Source: Marivivens niveibacter (GTDB lineage Bacteria > Pseudomonadota > Alphaproteobacteria > Rhodobacterales > Rhodobacteraceae). From it: a stretch of DNA of 64,000 nt. Position numbers and translations under genes: made by a program. The stretch spans positions 186,001 to 250,000 of the forward strand of contig NZ_MSPP01000001.1 of NCBI RefSeq assembly GCF_002150005.2, written 5' to 3'. Below, one piece after another: positions 18,242 to 27,621 of this stretch. Each line of letters opens with the position of its first letter. The first letter of the stretch is position 1. A model generated the notes under the pieces. The model worked only from the letters and a program-made list of their open reading frames with translations. It made no database searches and was not told where the DNA came from.

Positions 18242-19759
18242 TCAGCTATCTTGGCCGATCATGAAACAGGTCATGTCGCGCGCCTGTAGGCGGCGGCAGG
18301 CCAGATCGGCCATTTCGCGGGTCATACCCATAAAATTCGCATCATACCCACGCGATCCTTCGACAACGCGGCGCAGGGATCCGTCGAGCGTCGCCATTTC
18401 GTTCAGCGCGATGCGGACTAGGATGCGTTCGGCTTCATAGCGGGAGCCATAGCGGCCCACGTTGATGCCCCAGTGGCGACCACCAGATGTAGACACGCGG
18501 GTGACGACCTCTGGCTGGGCTTTGGTGGCGGCGGCGACGGCCAGTGCCACTTCGTCTGCGTCAGTAGATGGGATCGCGACTGCGGTGACTTCGGCGACAA
18601 CAGCAGGAGGGCGTGCAACAGGGCGGCTGGCAGATGCCAGAACAACCTGATCAGTGGTTGCCACAGCGACGGCTTGATCAGTTGCGTTTGCAACCTCCAT
18701 CGCGGTTTCCAATGCTTGTTCAATGTTTCCCGCATCAGCCACGATAAGCGCTGGAGCTTCGGGTGCGGGCCGAGAAGTCGGGCGCGGCGATCGGGTGACT
18801 GCACCTGTGACGCGGATGGTGCGTCCCGCAGCACCGCTGTAGGTGGTCGTATTTGCGGACAACATCAGCGGCTCGTCTGCGGTGCTGCTACCCGGTTGGT
18901 AGGCGGGCAATGGTGGGCGCTGGATGCGTGCATTACGTGGAGCGCGGGAAAATCCCATATCCAGCAATTCGGCTGCACGGTTGTTGCGGGCGGTCACAGA
19001 GGATTCACCAAAGATGGTTGCAATAATGCGCACGCCATTGCGTTCGGCCGAGGCAACTAGGTTATAGCCAGCCGCCGATGTGAAACCTGTTTTGATGCCG
19101 TCAGCCCCGCGATAGGCGGCCAGAAAACGGCGGTTCGTGTTGTATACTTCGGCCATGCCAGCATCGGTCGAACGGCGCGAAAAGATGTTATAATATTCTG
19201 GGAAATCATAGATCATGTGACGCCCAAGGATCGTCATGTCACGGGCGGTCGACATGTGGCCCGATTCGGTCAGACCATTTGCATTGCGGAACGTCGTGCG
19301 CGTCATGCCCATAGACTGCGCCATGCGATTCATCCGGCGGGCAAAGGCCGCTTCGGACCCTTCTAGCGCGATACCAATGGCCGTGGCTGCATCATTGGCG
19401 GATTTCACGGCGGCGGCGCGGATCAGATACCGCAGGCGAATTTCTTGCCCCGTGCGTAGGCCCAATTTGCTGGGTGGCTCGGCTGCGGCTTCGCGCGTGA
19501 TTGTCACAACCGTATCGGCGCTGATTTCACCACGTTCGATGGCCTGAAACGCGATATACAGCGTCATCATCTTGGTCAGCGACGCTGGATGCAATGGTGT
19601 GTTTGCGTTGTAGGAATCGATGATTTCACCCGTTCGGGCGTCCATCACCATCGTTGCTCCCGGACCTGCCAATGCGGACTGGGGGACGATAAAAGATAGC
19701 CACAATACTGCGCTTACGAATAGCCCAAAAGGGCCCCGAAATTTCGGACGACCTGCCAC
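18242..19759 (-). CDS. D-alanyl-D-alanine carboxypeptidase with C-terminal SPOR domain
   Basis: A 505-residue penicillin-binding protein of the S11 family that trims the terminal D-Ala from peptidoglycan stem peptides in the periplasm. An N-terminal signal (LFVSAVLWLSFIVPQSALAG) is followed by the three active-site motifs: SLTK (about 60), SAN (about 118) and KTG (about 218). The middle third is rich in Ala, Thr and Val and probably disordered. The end (about 425-505, HWGINVGRYGSRYEAERILV) is a SPOR domain that binds denuded glycan at division sites. This S11 plus SPOR build is common in Rhodobacterales. Confidence 0.92.
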   Translation of the reverse strand: MAGRPKFRGPFGLFVSAVLWLSFIVPQSALAGPGATMVMDARTGEIIDSYNANTPLHPASLTKMMTLYIAFQAIERGEISADTVVTITREAAAEPPSKLGLRTGQEIRLRYLIRAAAVKSANDAATAIGIALEGSEAAFARRMNRMAQSMGMTRTTFRNANGLTESGHMSTARDMTILGRHMIYDFPEYYNIFSRRSTDAGMAEVYNTNRRFLAAYRGADGIKTGFTSAAGYNLVASAERNGVRIIATIFGESSVTARNNRAAELLDMGFSRAPRNARIQRPPLPAYQPGSSTADEPLMLSANTTTYSGAAGRTIRVTGAVTRSPRPTSRPAPEAPALIVADAGNIEQALETAMEVANATDQAVAVATTDQVVLASASRPVARPPAVVAEVTAVAIPSTDADEVALAVAAATKAQPEVVTRVSTSGGRHWGINVGRYGSRYEAERILVRIALNEMATLDGSLRRVVEGSRGYDANFMGMTREMADLACRRLQARDMTCFMIGQDS

Positions 19760-19959
19760 GGTTTGCCTCGTTCTGCCTCATGGCCCCGATCTATGCCGAG
19801 TGCCTATTGATTTTGTACAACCGTAGCACGCGTTCTGGTTTGCGAAAATACCTTATTTTTCAGGCAAATTGGGGCGTGGCTTTCGCGCATAACCATATGT
19901 TGTGGTCTCTTGCGCTTGTGCCTCTACATCCGCGAGGTGTAGGATTTTGCAAAGGCGGA
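19760..19959. other. Intergenic stretch without a recognised gene
   Basis: About 200 bases between the starts/ends of the carboxypeptidase and HAD genes. Small open frames on the plus strand have no ribosome-binding site or conserved look. It should contain the promoter of the carboxypeptidase gene, but I cannot define its elements. Confidence 0.4.
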
Positions 19960-20649
19960 TTAGTGTAAACTGGCTATCAATTCGGGTAGCTGTCCAAGGC
20001 TTTCGATTTTGTAGAATCGGGGATGATCGGGTTCTTGTGCCAGCTCGTGGGCCCAGGTTGTTTCAAATGGCACATGCACACCCCAGGCTCCTGCGTCGAT
20101 TGCGGGGATCACATCAGACCGCAAAGAATTGCCGACCATCATGACCCGCGCGGTATCAAATTGCGCAAAAATACGCTGGTAGACAGTGGCGGTTTTGTCT
20201 GACACGATTTCAACGACGTCGAAAAAATCACCAAGCCCTGATTGGGCCAATTTGTTTTCCTGATGCAGCAAATCGCCCTTGGTAATCAGCGCGATTTTCG
20301 CGTCCTCAGACAATGTTTCGATGACATCGCGAACATGCGGCAGCAATTCTACAGGATGATCCAGCATGTCACGGCCCATATCCACCAATTCGCGGATAAC
20401 TGTCTGAGGAACCTTGTTATTTGTGACCTCTAGCGCCGTTTCGATCATCGACAGAGTGAACCCTTTGACGCCATACCCATAGAATTTGATGTTGCGTTCT
20501 TCGGCGGCGAATAGTTGCGCCTCTAGGGTTTGGGGATCGGCGTGATCAACCAGCAGTTCAAAGAAACGATCCTGCGTTAATTGGAAAAACGTTTCATTAT
20601 GCCAAAGCGTGTCGTCAGCATCAAAAGCGATGGTCCAGCGTTGCGGCAT
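19960..20649 (-). CDS. HAD-family hydrolase
   Basis: A 229-residue haloacid dehalogenase-type phosphatase. Motif I is FDADDTLWHNE (residues 9-19, with both catalytic aspartates), motif II is ALITKGD around 123, and motif III/IV is MMVGNSLRSDVIPAIDAG around 172-190. The cap is a helical insertion of type C1 between motifs I and II. Such enzymes hydrolyse small phosphorylated metabolites. The substrate cannot be inferred. The gene diverges from clpS. Confidence 0.9.
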   Translation of the reverse strand: MPQRWTIAFDADDTLWHNETFFQLTQDRFFELLVDHADPQTLEAQLFAAEERNIKFYGYGVKGFTLSMIETALEVTNNKVPQTVIRELVDMGRDMLDHPVELLPHVRDVIETLSEDAKIALITKGDLLHQENKLAQSGLGDFFDVVEIVSDKTATVYQRIFAQFDTARVMMVGNSLRSDVIPAIDAGAWGVHVPFETTWAHELAQEPDHPRFYKIESLGQLPELIASLH

Positions 20650-20722
20650 AACGTGCTCCGACTATGTGGGGGTTTTCTTATAGGTCTTACCGACTATATA
20701 ACGTGGTCAGACACAGCGACCA

Positions 20723-21076
20723 ATGGTTCAGATGACAAAAGCTCCGCTACATATGATGGCAGATGATGCCGACGGTGATGATGGTGATATCGGCGTCAAA
20801 CTAGACACGCGCCCGAAAACCAAACGTCCGCCGATGTACAAAGTTCTGATTCTGAACGATGACTACACGCCGATGGAGTTTGTGGTTCAGGTCCTGGAAC
20901 GTTTCTTTGGAATGACTCACGCGCAGGCTTTTGAAATTATGCTGACGGTCCACAAAAAGGGCGTCGCGGTTGTCGGTGTTTATTCCTATGAAATCGCTGA
21001 AACAAAGGTGGCTCAAGTGATGGATTTTTCGCAACGCCACCAGCATCCGTTGCAATGCACGATGGAGAAAGAGTGA
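20723..21076 (+). CDS. clpS: ATP-dependent Clp protease adaptor ClpS
   Basis: A 117-residue cytoplasmic adaptor that delivers N-end-rule substrates to ClpAP. The core [20 protein letters not shown] (about residues 35-54) contains the NDDYTPME pocket residues that recognise N-terminal Phe, Leu, Trp or Tyr. [19 protein letters not shown] completes the fold. The acidic N-terminal tail is typical. In-frame ATG codons at 20732 and 20753 are alternative starts, because none has a clear ribosome-binding site. No clpA follows here. Confidence 0.95.
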   Translation: MVQMTKAPLHMMADDADGDDGDIGVKLDTRPKTKRPPMYKVLILNDDYTPMEFVVQVLERFFGMTHAQAFEIMLTVHKKGVAVVGVYSYEIAETKVAQVMDFSQRHQHPLQCTMEKE

Positions 21077-21098
21077 CGCGTCCCGTCACCTGATTGAT

Positions 21099-22058
21099 AT
21101 GTCGAAATCTCGTCTTACCACGGCGCTGAACGAAGGCCTGTTGGACCTTCCTTCTGGCGCCATTCGCGTTATGCGCCCCACTGCGGGCTATGATTTGTCC
21201 GCATTGCCACGCGATGTTGTCCGCGTTGATACCGGATTTAAACCGGACGCTACCGTTTGGGAAAATGCAGGTTACGTCCTGTCATCCGAGGCTGCGCCAG
21301 TCACGCTTGTTGTGTTGCCTCGGGCCAAAAAACTGGCGCGAGCGATGGTGGCAGAGGCTGCGAAGCAGGGTTTGGTCATTGTCGATGGTCAGAAAACCGA
21401 TGGCATCGACAGCATTTACAAAGACTGCCGCAAAGCGCTGGGCGATCTGCCGTGCGTGACCAAATCGCACGGCCGTTTGTTCTGGTTCGACGGCGCAAAC
21501 CAATTCGCTGATTGGGCAGTTGCTGATCCGGAAAAGGGTCCGCACGGCTATTTCACCACGGCAGGCGTGTTTTCAGATGGCGAAATCGACCGTGGGTCAA
21601 AGCTGTTGGTGGATTGCCTCCCCGATAAATTACCCAAACGCATGGCTGATTTCGGCGCTGGTTGGGGGTATTTGTCTGCTGCCGTGCTGCAAAATCCCGC
21701 CGTACAATCCATTGATCTGATCGAAGCAGAGCAAGCGGCGCTAGATTGCGCGCGATTGAACGTGGTCGATGATCGTGCGTCATTCCATTGGGCTGATGCG
21801 ACGACGTGGAAATCTGATGGCTATGCAGGCATCGTTATGAACCCACCTTTCCACACAGGAGGTGATGCGACCCCTGCGTTGGGCCGTGCTTTTATCGCGA
21901 ATGCTGCGAAAAATCTCTTAGCTTCGGGCCAGATGTGGATGGTAGCGAACCGACACTTGCCTTATGAGGCGGCACTTCGCGAATATTTTCGCAATGTTGA
22001 TGAAATTGGTGGCGATGGTGCATTCAAAGTGTTCCACGCAACTAGGCCGATCCGCTAA
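21099..22058 (+). CDS. Class I SAM-dependent methyltransferase, RsmC/RlmG-like
   Basis: A 319-residue enzyme resembling the guanine-N2 methyltransferases of 16S/23S rRNA. An N-terminal degenerate domain (about 1-150) precedes the catalytic domain. This contains MADFGAGWGYLSAAVL (about 181-196, SAM binding) and the catalytic NPPFHTGG motif (about 246-253) used by N2-guanine and N6-adenine methyltransferases. The two-domain build matches RsmC. It lies 22 bases after clpS and may be cotranscribed. The exact target nucleotide is not certain. Confidence 0.87.
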   Translation: MSKSRLTTALNEGLLDLPSGAIRVMRPTAGYDLSALPRDVVRVDTGFKPDATVWENAGYVLSSEAAPVTLVVLPRAKKLARAMVAEAAKQGLVIVDGQKTDGIDSIYKDCRKALGDLPCVTKSHGRLFWFDGANQFADWAVADPEKGPHGYFTTAGVFSDGEIDRGSKLLVDCLPDKLPKRMADFGAGWGYLSAAVLQNPAVQSIDLIEAEQAALDCARLNVVDDRASFHWADATTWKSDGYAGIVMNPPFHTGGDATPALGRAFIANAAKNLLASGQMWMVANRHLPYEAALREYFRNVDEIGGDGAFKVFHATRPIR

Positions 22059-22096
22059 CCGTCGATACGGTCAAGCTGGGCAATAGGGGATAAGAC

Positions 22097-22900
22097 ATGT
22101 CTTTTTCTATCGAAGGTAAAACCGCAATCGTGACCGGCGCTGCGAATGGTGTGGGTTTGGCGATTGGCCGCCATTTCGTCGAACAGGGTGCAAATGTGAT
22201 GTTCGCTGACATGGACGAGGCTGCCTTGGCCCGTGAAGTCGTGTGCGAAATGACAGACGAAGGCCCGATGCGTATCTTCGCGGGCGATTTACGCAAAAAA
22301 CTGGCGGTGAAAAACCTGCTGTCGGCCACTGTGGATGCGTTCGAACGTATCGATATTTTGGTGAACGCGGCCCGTCAGGTGCAGCACACCGATCCGCTGG
22401 ACCCAGATGATGATACGGTATCGACGCTGCTAGAACAGAACATGTTCGCTGCCTTGCGTCTTAGCCAGGCAACTGCCCGCCGTATGATCAAGCAATCCGA
22501 AGGAAGCACCAAAGGCCCTGTTGGGACGATCATCAATCTGTCGTCCATTGCGGCCCGCCGTACGCACCCAGACCTGATGGCCTATTCGATCGCAACCGCT
22601 GCTGCGGATCAGGCAACGCGTTCATTGGCGGTCGCCTTGGCGCCCCAAGGCATCCGCGTGAATTCGGTCGCGTTCGGTAGCGTCATGAGCGCGAGCCTGA
22701 AAGGTGCGTTGAAGGAACATGACGAATATCGCGAAGATATTCTAAGCCACACGCCTCTACAGCGGATCGCGTCACCCAGTGAAGTTTGCGATGCGGTTCA
22801 GTATTTGGCGTCTGATGCGTCCAATTTCGTGACCGGACAAGTCATCACCGTGGACGGTGGCCGGACCTTGATCGATCCGGCCGGTTGTGCGGCGCACTGA
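22097..22900 (+). CDS. Short-chain dehydrogenase/reductase with altered active site
   Basis: A 267-residue Rossmann-fold protein. The cofactor motif TGAANGVGLAIG (about 14-25) is intact and INLSSIAARR supplies the usual serine. The C-terminal part (GQVITVDGGRTLIDP) is typical of the FabG-like branch. The active-site tyrosine is present, but the motif reads AYSIATAAADQ where classical members have YxxxK, so the catalytic lysine is replaced by threonine. It may be a non-catalytic or mechanistically changed member. The gene starts after GGGGATAAGAC and stops directly before the convergent lipoprotein gene. Confidence 0.88.
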   Translation: MSFSIEGKTAIVTGAANGVGLAIGRHFVEQGANVMFADMDEAALAREVVCEMTDEGPMRIFAGDLRKKLAVKNLLSATVDAFERIDILVNAARQVQHTDPLDPDDDTVSTLLEQNMFAALRLSQATARRMIKQSEGSTKGPVGTIINLSSIAARRTHPDLMAYSIATAAADQATRSLAVALAPQGIRVNSVAFGSVMSASLKGALKEHDEYREDILSHTPLQRIASPSEVCDAVQYLASDASNFVTGQVITVDGGRTLIDPAGCAAH

Positions 22901-23287
22901 TTATTCTGGGTTCGCCGCGATACACTGCTGGATATTCTCCTGTAGGTTTTCATCAATCGCAGCGCGGCGTTCTAACAGCGAATGTAGCTTTGCCTCTTCG
23001 GCGTTCAGGTCGATGGCCACGGGTGTGCGCACTGTATGCGTGACGACTTCGTCACATGGGAAACGAATGGTTTCGCCGCTTTCTAGCGTACGTTCACAGC
23101 GTTTATTGATGACGTCGACTTCTTCGTGTTCGGCGATGGCGTAGCCGCGTGCGATGTTGACGCGCGTTTCAGCGATGAGCGCGTCAATTGTGCGGGCGTT
23201 TGCCGACACTTGAGAAATGCAGCGTTCTTGGGGCGTTGCACAAGCAGCTAAAGCAATGAATGGTACAAATAAAATGGCGCGGTACAT
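22901..23287 (-). CDS. Small lipoprotein of unknown function
   Basis: A 128-residue protein with a lipoprotein signal: MYRAILFVPFIALAAC gives lipidation at Cys16 after an L-A-A lipobox. The mature part starts ATPQERCISQ and is predicted to be helical. It contains three further cysteines (about residues 23, 70 and 79, with another near the end), so disulphides are possible. It probably sits on the periplasmic side of a membrane. I do not recognise a family. It diverges from hemF across a 100-base gap. Confidence 0.8.
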   Translation of the reverse strand: MYRAILFVPFIALAACATPQERCISQVSANARTIDALIAETRVNIARGYAIAEHEEVDVINKRCERTLESGETIRFPCDEVVTHTVRTPVAIDLNAEEAKLHSLLERRAAIDENLQENIQQCIAANPE

Positions 23288-23387
23288 CGTGACTCCGTCA
23301 ATTGGTCACAGCGGTTGCTGTGGTTTTGCCCAGCATTCAATGGTAAGGGGCGTTGATATTCAATAACAGCCCGTAAACGAGGTTCAG

Positions 23388-24278
23388 ATGTCCGATACGA
23401 TGGTTCACGAAAAGGCAACGGCCTCTGATTGGTTCCGTAGTTTGCGCGATGAAATCGTAGCAGCCTTTGAAGCATTAGAGGATAGTCAGGAGACCGGCCC
23501 ATTTGCCGATCAACCGGCAGGCCGATTTGAGGTCACCGAAACCAAACGCCACAGCGATGACGGCAGTGATGCAGGCGGCGGTTTGATGAGCGTGATGCGC
23601 GGCGGCCGCGTGTTTGAAAAGGTTGGCGTGAATGTGTCCACTGTTTACGGGACATTGGGTGTGGCAGCGCAGAAATCTATGGCCGCACGCGGTGTGGCTG
23701 GGGTCGAGGAAGACCCGCGTTTTTGGGCGTCGGGCATTTCGTTGGTTGCGCATATGCAAAACCCGCATTGCCCTGCGGTGCATATGAATACGCGCATGTT
23801 CTGGACCCCTGCAGCGTGGTGGTTCGGCGGCGGCTCCGACTTGAACCCGTGTATCGAATATGACGAGGACACTGCGCATTTCCACAACGTGCAAAAGGCC
23901 CATTTGGACCCGCACGGTGAAGAGTTGTACCCAGAGCTAAAGGCTTGGGCGGATGAATATTTCTACATCCCGCACCGCAACCGTGCGCGCGGCGTTGGGG
24001 GGGTGTTTATGGATGACCGCAACACAGGCGATTGGGCTGCGGATTTTGCACTGACCCAGAACATTGGCCGCGCCTTTTTGCCGGCGTATCTGCCGCTAAT
24101 CGAAAAACGCCGCGTTCAGGATTGGACTGACGCCGACAAAGAGGCGCAGTTGGTCCACCGTGGTTTGTATGCAGAATATAACCTTGTCTATGACCGCGGG
24201 ACGAAATTCGGCCTAGCCACGGGTCACGATGCGAACGCGGTTCTGATGAGCCTGCCGCCGCTGGCGAAATGGATCTAA
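23388..24278 (+). CDS. hemF: Oxygen-dependent coproporphyrinogen III oxidase
   Basis: A 296-residue enzyme that oxidatively decarboxylates coproporphyrinogen III to protoporphyrinogen IX with O2 during haem synthesis. Family hallmarks are the stretch HMNTRMFWTPAAWWFGGGSD (about 127-146), HRNRARGVGGVFMDD (about 195-210) and the C-terminal EYNLVYDRGTKFGL with a following TGHDANAVLMSLPP. The length is normal. Its stop overlaps the next gene by ten bases. Two more haem genes, hemE and hemC, lie within 3 kb. Confidence 0.97.
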   Translation: MSDTMVHEKATASDWFRSLRDEIVAAFEALEDSQETGPFADQPAGRFEVTETKRHSDDGSDAGGGLMSVMRGGRVFEKVGVNVSTVYGTLGVAAQKSMAARGVAGVEEDPRFWASGISLVAHMQNPHCPAVHMNTRMFWTPAAWWFGGGSDLNPCIEYDEDTAHFHNVQKAHLDPHGEELYPELKAWADEYFYIPHRNRARGVGGVFMDDRNTGDWAADFALTQNIGRAFLPAYLPLIEKRRVQDWTDADKEAQLVHRGLYAEYNLVYDRGTKFGLATGHDANAVLMSLPPLAKWI

Positions 24279-24886
24279 CCACCGCTATCTTTGAATTTGC
24301 TCTGGCGTCGTTTCTGATCGAACTGACGCCGGGGCCAAACATGGCCTATTTGGCAATTGTTGCCGCAACGGAAGGCCGCCGCTTCGGCTTTGCCGCGGTG
24401 GCAGGGGTCGCGTTGGGGTTGGCTATTGTAGGTGTGATCGCTGCCTTGGGCGTTGGTGCGATAATCACAGCGTCGCCATTCCTATATCAAGCGCTGCGCT
24501 GGGGCGGGGTGATCTATTTGTTCTGGCTGGCCTATGACGGCTGGCGGGATGCTGATGAAACGATTGAACATGCGGACCTAGGATCGCCCATGGCGCTGTT
24601 TTTTCGGCGGGGGTTGATCACCAACCTGTTGAATCCAAAAGCCGCCGTTTTCTATATCGCTGTTTTGCCGGGGTTTGTTGTCCAAGGGACAGATGTGTTG
24701 CCGCAAACGATTACTCTGTCTGCCGTTTATGTCGCGGTTGCGACTGCGATCCATGCGGCGATTGTTGGGCTAGCAGGCACAGCCCAAACGTTGCTGGAAG
24801 ATCAGAAAAAAAGGGTGTTTTTGCGGCAGGCGTTGTCAATCGCGCTGGCGTTGATCGCGGTTTGGTTCGCGTGGAAAACCCGCTGA
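24269..24886 (+). CDS. LysE/RhtB-family exporter
   Basis: A 205-residue inner-membrane protein with about six hydrophobic segments and the family motif LTPGPNMAYL near residues 19-28. The family exports amino acids, homoserine lactones or related small metabolites. The substrate here is unknown. Its ATG lies inside the last codons of hemF (ten-base overlap in another frame), so it is translationally coupled to hemF, although a functional link to haem synthesis is not evident. A strong terminator follows at 24896. Confidence 0.88.
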   Translation: MDLTTAIFEFALASFLIELTPGPNMAYLAIVAATEGRRFGFAAVAGVALGLAIVGVIAALGVGAIITASPFLYQALRWGGVIYLFWLAYDGWRDADETIEHADLGSPMALFFRRGLITNLLNPKAAVFYIAVLPGFVVQGTDVLPQTITLSAVYVAVATAIHAAIVGLAGTAQTLLEDQKKRVFLRQALSIALALIAVWFAWKTR

Positions 24887-24895
24887 TAAAAGGAA

Positions 24896-24925
24896 CGGGG
24901 GCCAATGGCCCCCGCGTTGTTTTTG
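24896..24925. terminator. Terminator between the LysE exporter gene and hemE
   Basis: CGGGGGCC and GGCCCCCG form a perfect 8-bp stem around AAT, followed by CGTTGTTTTT. It ends the hemF-LysE transcript. Confidence 0.85.
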
Positions 24926-24945
24926 CCTCGCGCCTTTTGGGGCGC

Positions 24946-25977
24946 TCAGGCGCCAGAACGCACCGTGTCGATCATCAGTTGAACGTTGTCGGGGCTGGCG
25001 TCTGGGGTGATGCCGTGACCTAGGTTAAAGATGTGTGGGCCGCCTTTGAACGCGTCGACTACGGCGCGGGTTTCGCGGATCAGGTCTTCGCCGCCTGTGA
25101 CCATATGCGACGATTTCAGGTTACCTTGAACACAGCCGCCTGTTTGGACGTTCGCCGCAGCCCATTCAGGCGTCACGCCGTCATCCAGCGCAATACAATC
25201 CGCGCCGATTGCAGCGTGCAGGCCGACGTATTTTTCGCCTGCGCCGCGCGGGAATGCGATCACGGGGGTGTTCGGGTGGCGCTGCTTCAGGGCGGCGGTG
25301 ATTTTGCGGGCGGGTTCGACGGCGAAATCGATGAAGTCTTGACCCTGTAGGCTGCCTGCCCAGCTGTCGAAAATTTTGACGACTTCGGCGCCAGCGTCGA
25401 TCTGTTTCGACAAGTATTCGACCGTTGCGTCGGTCAGCAGGTCGATCAGCGCGGAAAATGTCGCGCGGTCGGTGTTTTTCAGTGCGTGAGCGGGGCCCTG
25501 ATCTGGTGTGCCGCGGCCAGCGATCATGTAGGTCGCAACGGTCCAAGGGGCGCCTGCGAAACCGATCAGCGTGGTTTCGGATGGCAGTTCGCGCGACAGG
25601 ATGCGGACGGTTTCGTAGACTGGGTTTAGCACTTCGTCGATTTCATCGATCGGTTTCAGCGCTTCCAGCCCCGATTTGTCGGTGATGGTGGACAGGCGTG
25701 GGCCTTCGCCAGTGACGAACCATAGATCAGCGCCTAGAGCCTGAGGCAGAAGCAGAATATCGGCGAACAGAATCGCGGCGTCAAAACCGTAACGGCGGAT
25801 CGGTTGCAGCGTAACCTCGGCCGCGAGTTCGGGATTGTAGCACAAGGACAGGAAATCGCCTGCTTGGGCGCGGGTTGCACGGTATTCAGGCAAATAGCGG
25901 CCTGCCTGACGCATCATCCAGATTGGTGGCGTCGGAAGGGTTTCACCAGCAAGGGCGCGCAGGATCGTTTTTGTCAT
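24946..25977 (-). CDS. hemE: Uroporphyrinogen decarboxylase
   Basis: A 343-residue cytoplasmic enzyme that removes four acetate carboxyls from uroporphyrinogen III to give coproporphyrinogen III. The N-terminal signature [17 protein letters not shown] (about 17-33) with its two essential arginines is present, as is the active-site segment [36 protein letters not shown] (about 138-153) and the C-terminal [16 protein letters not shown] complete the family pattern. The length is normal. It diverges from hemC across 94 bases, which must hold both promoters. Confidence 0.97.
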   Translation of the reverse strand: MTKTILRALAGETLPTPPIWMMRQAGRYLPEYRATRAQAGDFLSLCYNPELAAEVTLQPIRRYGFDAAILFADILLLPQALGADLWFVTGEGPRLSTITDKSGLEALKPIDEIDEVLNPVYETVRILSRELPSETTLIGFAGAPWTVATYMIAGRGTPDQGPAHALKNTDRATFSALIDLLTDATVEYLSKQIDAGAEVVKIFDSWAGSLQGQDFIDFAVEPARKITAALKQRHPNTPVIAFPRGAGEKYVGLHAAIGADCIALDDGVTPEWAAANVQTGGCVQGNLKSSHMVTGGEDLIRETRAVVDAFKGGPHIFNLGHGITPDASPDNVQLMIDTVRSGA

Positions 25978-26071
25978 TGGCTTTCCTTTTTGTGTGCAAA
26001 AGGGTGGTCGCTAATGACGCAGCCCAAGTCAAGCCATTGCCCGAACGAAATACCGCGACTAGAAAGCGCAT

Positions 26072-27025
26072 ATGACAGTGAATTTGCCCACACCCGCCCA
26101 ACCGCTGAAAATCGGCACTCGGGGATCGCCCCTAGCGCTGGCGCAGGCCAATGAAACCCGCGACCGTTTGGCGACCGCGTTCAACGTCCCGTTCGAGGCG
26201 TTCCAGATCGTGGTGATCCGCACGACGGGCGATAACCGTGCGATGATTGATGCCGACCGTCCGCTCAAGGAAATCGGGAACAAGGGCCTGTTCACGAAAG
26301 AGATCGAAGAACAGTTGATCGCGGGCGATATCGACATCGCTGTGCATTCGTCCAAAGACATGCCAACGGTGCAGCCTGAGGGGTTGGTTCTGGATTGTTA
26401 CCTGCCACGCGAAGATGTGCGCGACGCGTTCGTTTCGCTAAAGGGGCAGGGGATCGCGGATTTGCCGCAGGGCGCTGTGGTGGGCACGTCGTCTTTGCGG
26501 CGTAAGGCGCAGTTGCTGTATCGCCGTCCTGACCTGCAGGTGGTGGAATTCCGTGGTAACGTGCAGACACGATTGCAGAAATTGGCGAACGGTGTGGCAG
26601 AGGCGACATTCCTAGCCATGGCAGGTCTGAACCGTTTGGGCATGGATGATGTGCCTTATACCCCGATTTCGGTGGATGATATGTTGCCTGCGGTCGCGCA
26701 GGGGGCGATCGGGATCGAACGCCGTGAAGGCGATAGCAATGTCGCTGAAATGTTGGCGGCCTTGCATCACGAAGAAACGGGTATTCGGATCAAATGCGAA
26801 CGCGCATTTATGGCGCGTTTGGATGGATCGTGCGAAACGCCGATTGGTGGTTTGGCGGAAATCCAAGATGATAAAATCCGCCTACGCGGAGAGATTCTGG
26901 CAACCGATGGATCGGCCGCATTCAGCGACGAAGGCACCGCCCCAATCGACGATGGCGAAAAGCTGGGCCGTGAATTGGCGGAACGCTTATTGGCCGCTGC
27001 GGGGCCGGATTTTCTGAAACGCTAA
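26072..27025 (+). CDS. hemC: Hydroxymethylbilane synthase (porphobilinogen deaminase)
   Basis: A 317-residue enzyme that joins four porphobilinogens into hydroxymethylbilane. It shows KIGTRGSPLALAQA near the start, HSSKDMPT (about 92-99), GTSSLRRKAQLL (about 139-150) and DGSCETPIGG (about 250-259). The cysteine in this last motif carries the dipyrromethane cofactor. Length and motif order are normal. A terminator follows at 27032. Together with hemE and hemF it makes this a haem-biosynthesis neighbourhood. Confidence 0.97.
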   Translation: MTVNLPTPAQPLKIGTRGSPLALAQANETRDRLATAFNVPFEAFQIVVIRTTGDNRAMIDADRPLKEIGNKGLFTKEIEEQLIAGDIDIAVHSSKDMPTVQPEGLVLDCYLPREDVRDAFVSLKGQGIADLPQGAVVGTSSLRRKAQLLYRRPDLQVVEFRGNVQTRLQKLANGVAEATFLAMAGLNRLGMDDVPYTPISVDDMLPAVAQGAIGIERREGDSNVAEMLAALHHEETGIRIKCERAFMARLDGSCETPIGGLAEIQDDKIRLRGEILATDGSAAFSDEGTAPIDDGEKLGRELAERLLAAAGPDFLKR

Positions 27026-27031
27026 TAAACG

Positions 27032-27070
27032 AAGGGGCCGCCAGACATCTGCGCGGCCCCTTAATTTTTC
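27032..27070 (+). terminator. Rho-independent terminator after hemC
   Basis: AAGGGGCCGC and GCGGCCCCTT make a 10-bp stem with an 11-base loop, followed by AATTTTTC. Confidence 0.85.
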
Positions 27071-27160
27071 GTTGTGCAAAAAAATGTGCAGGTTGATGAA
27101 AAAACCTGATCAGACCCTCTTGACCCCGCTCTCTACTCAGAATATTTCGCCCTCACTTTC

Positions 27161-27237
27161 GGCGGTATAGCTCAGTTGGTTAGAGCAGAGGAATCATAAT
27201 CCTTGTGTCCGGGGTTCAAGTCCCTGTACCGCCACCA
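27161..27237 (+). tRNA. tRNA-Met (anticodon CAT), elongator type
   Basis: A 77-base cloverleaf with CCA encoded. The acceptor stem GGCGGTA pairs with TACCGCC, the D arm is GCTCAGTTGGTTAGAGC, the anticodon loop is ATCATAA with CAT, and the T arm contains GGTTCAAGTCC. The first base pair is a normal G-C and the anticodon stem lacks the three G-C pairs of initiators, so it is elongator tRNA-Met. A modified Ile(CAT) tRNA is less likely because the GAATCATAATCC arm is the usual alphaproteobacterial elongator sequence. It stands alone. Confidence 0.93.
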
Positions 27238-27402
27238 TTCCCCCCCCACTAGAAACAGTGACTGTTCGTGTTAGGCACGAAAAGGGCCATCCGCGTTTTG
27301 CTGTAGCGTTTTGCACTGGCTGTGTGCCCAGGACGCTTTGGGCTGCCAATTCGTACGCCTGTAGGTCCTGTGCGGGGTGATCCAGCCAATACCAGATCGC
27401 GA

Positions 27403-27597
27403 TTAGACCACGGCGTTGTCGAATCCGATCGCGTTCAGCGCGTCCTGAATTGTATTCAGCGGTTTGTCTGTGTGGATAGAGATTTGTTTAGCGTCCATAT
27501 CAAAATCAACTTTCGCGGTGCTGTCCAATGCCTCGATCGCGTTCGAAATGGACGTTTTGCAGTGGCCACAAGACATTTCGGGAACGGATAGTTTCAT
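27403..27597 (-). CDS. copZ: Copper chaperone (heavy-metal-associated domain protein)
   Basis: A 64-residue cytoplasmic copper carrier that hands Cu(I) to CopA. The motif MSCGHC in VPEMSCGHCKTSI (about residues 5-17) supplies the two metal-binding cysteines, and the beta-alpha-beta-beta-alpha-beta HMA fold fills the protein. The start at 27597 follows AAAGGAGAT and is preferred to an in-frame ATG seven codons upstream. It diverges from copA, and its own promoter (27622-27652) has the long spacer typical of MerR-family control. Confidence 0.93.
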   Translation of the reverse strand: MKLSVPEMSCGHCKTSISNAIEALDSTAKVDFDMDAKQISIHTDKPLNTIQDALNAIGFDNAVV

Positions 27598-27621
27598 TTG
27601 TATCTCCTTTGTTTGCACGAA

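Noticed and set aside
27238-27402. Possible gene or small RNA between tRNA-Met and copZ
   Set aside because: A C run and a few short repeats are seen, but no terminator, promoter or conserved frame that would support a feature.
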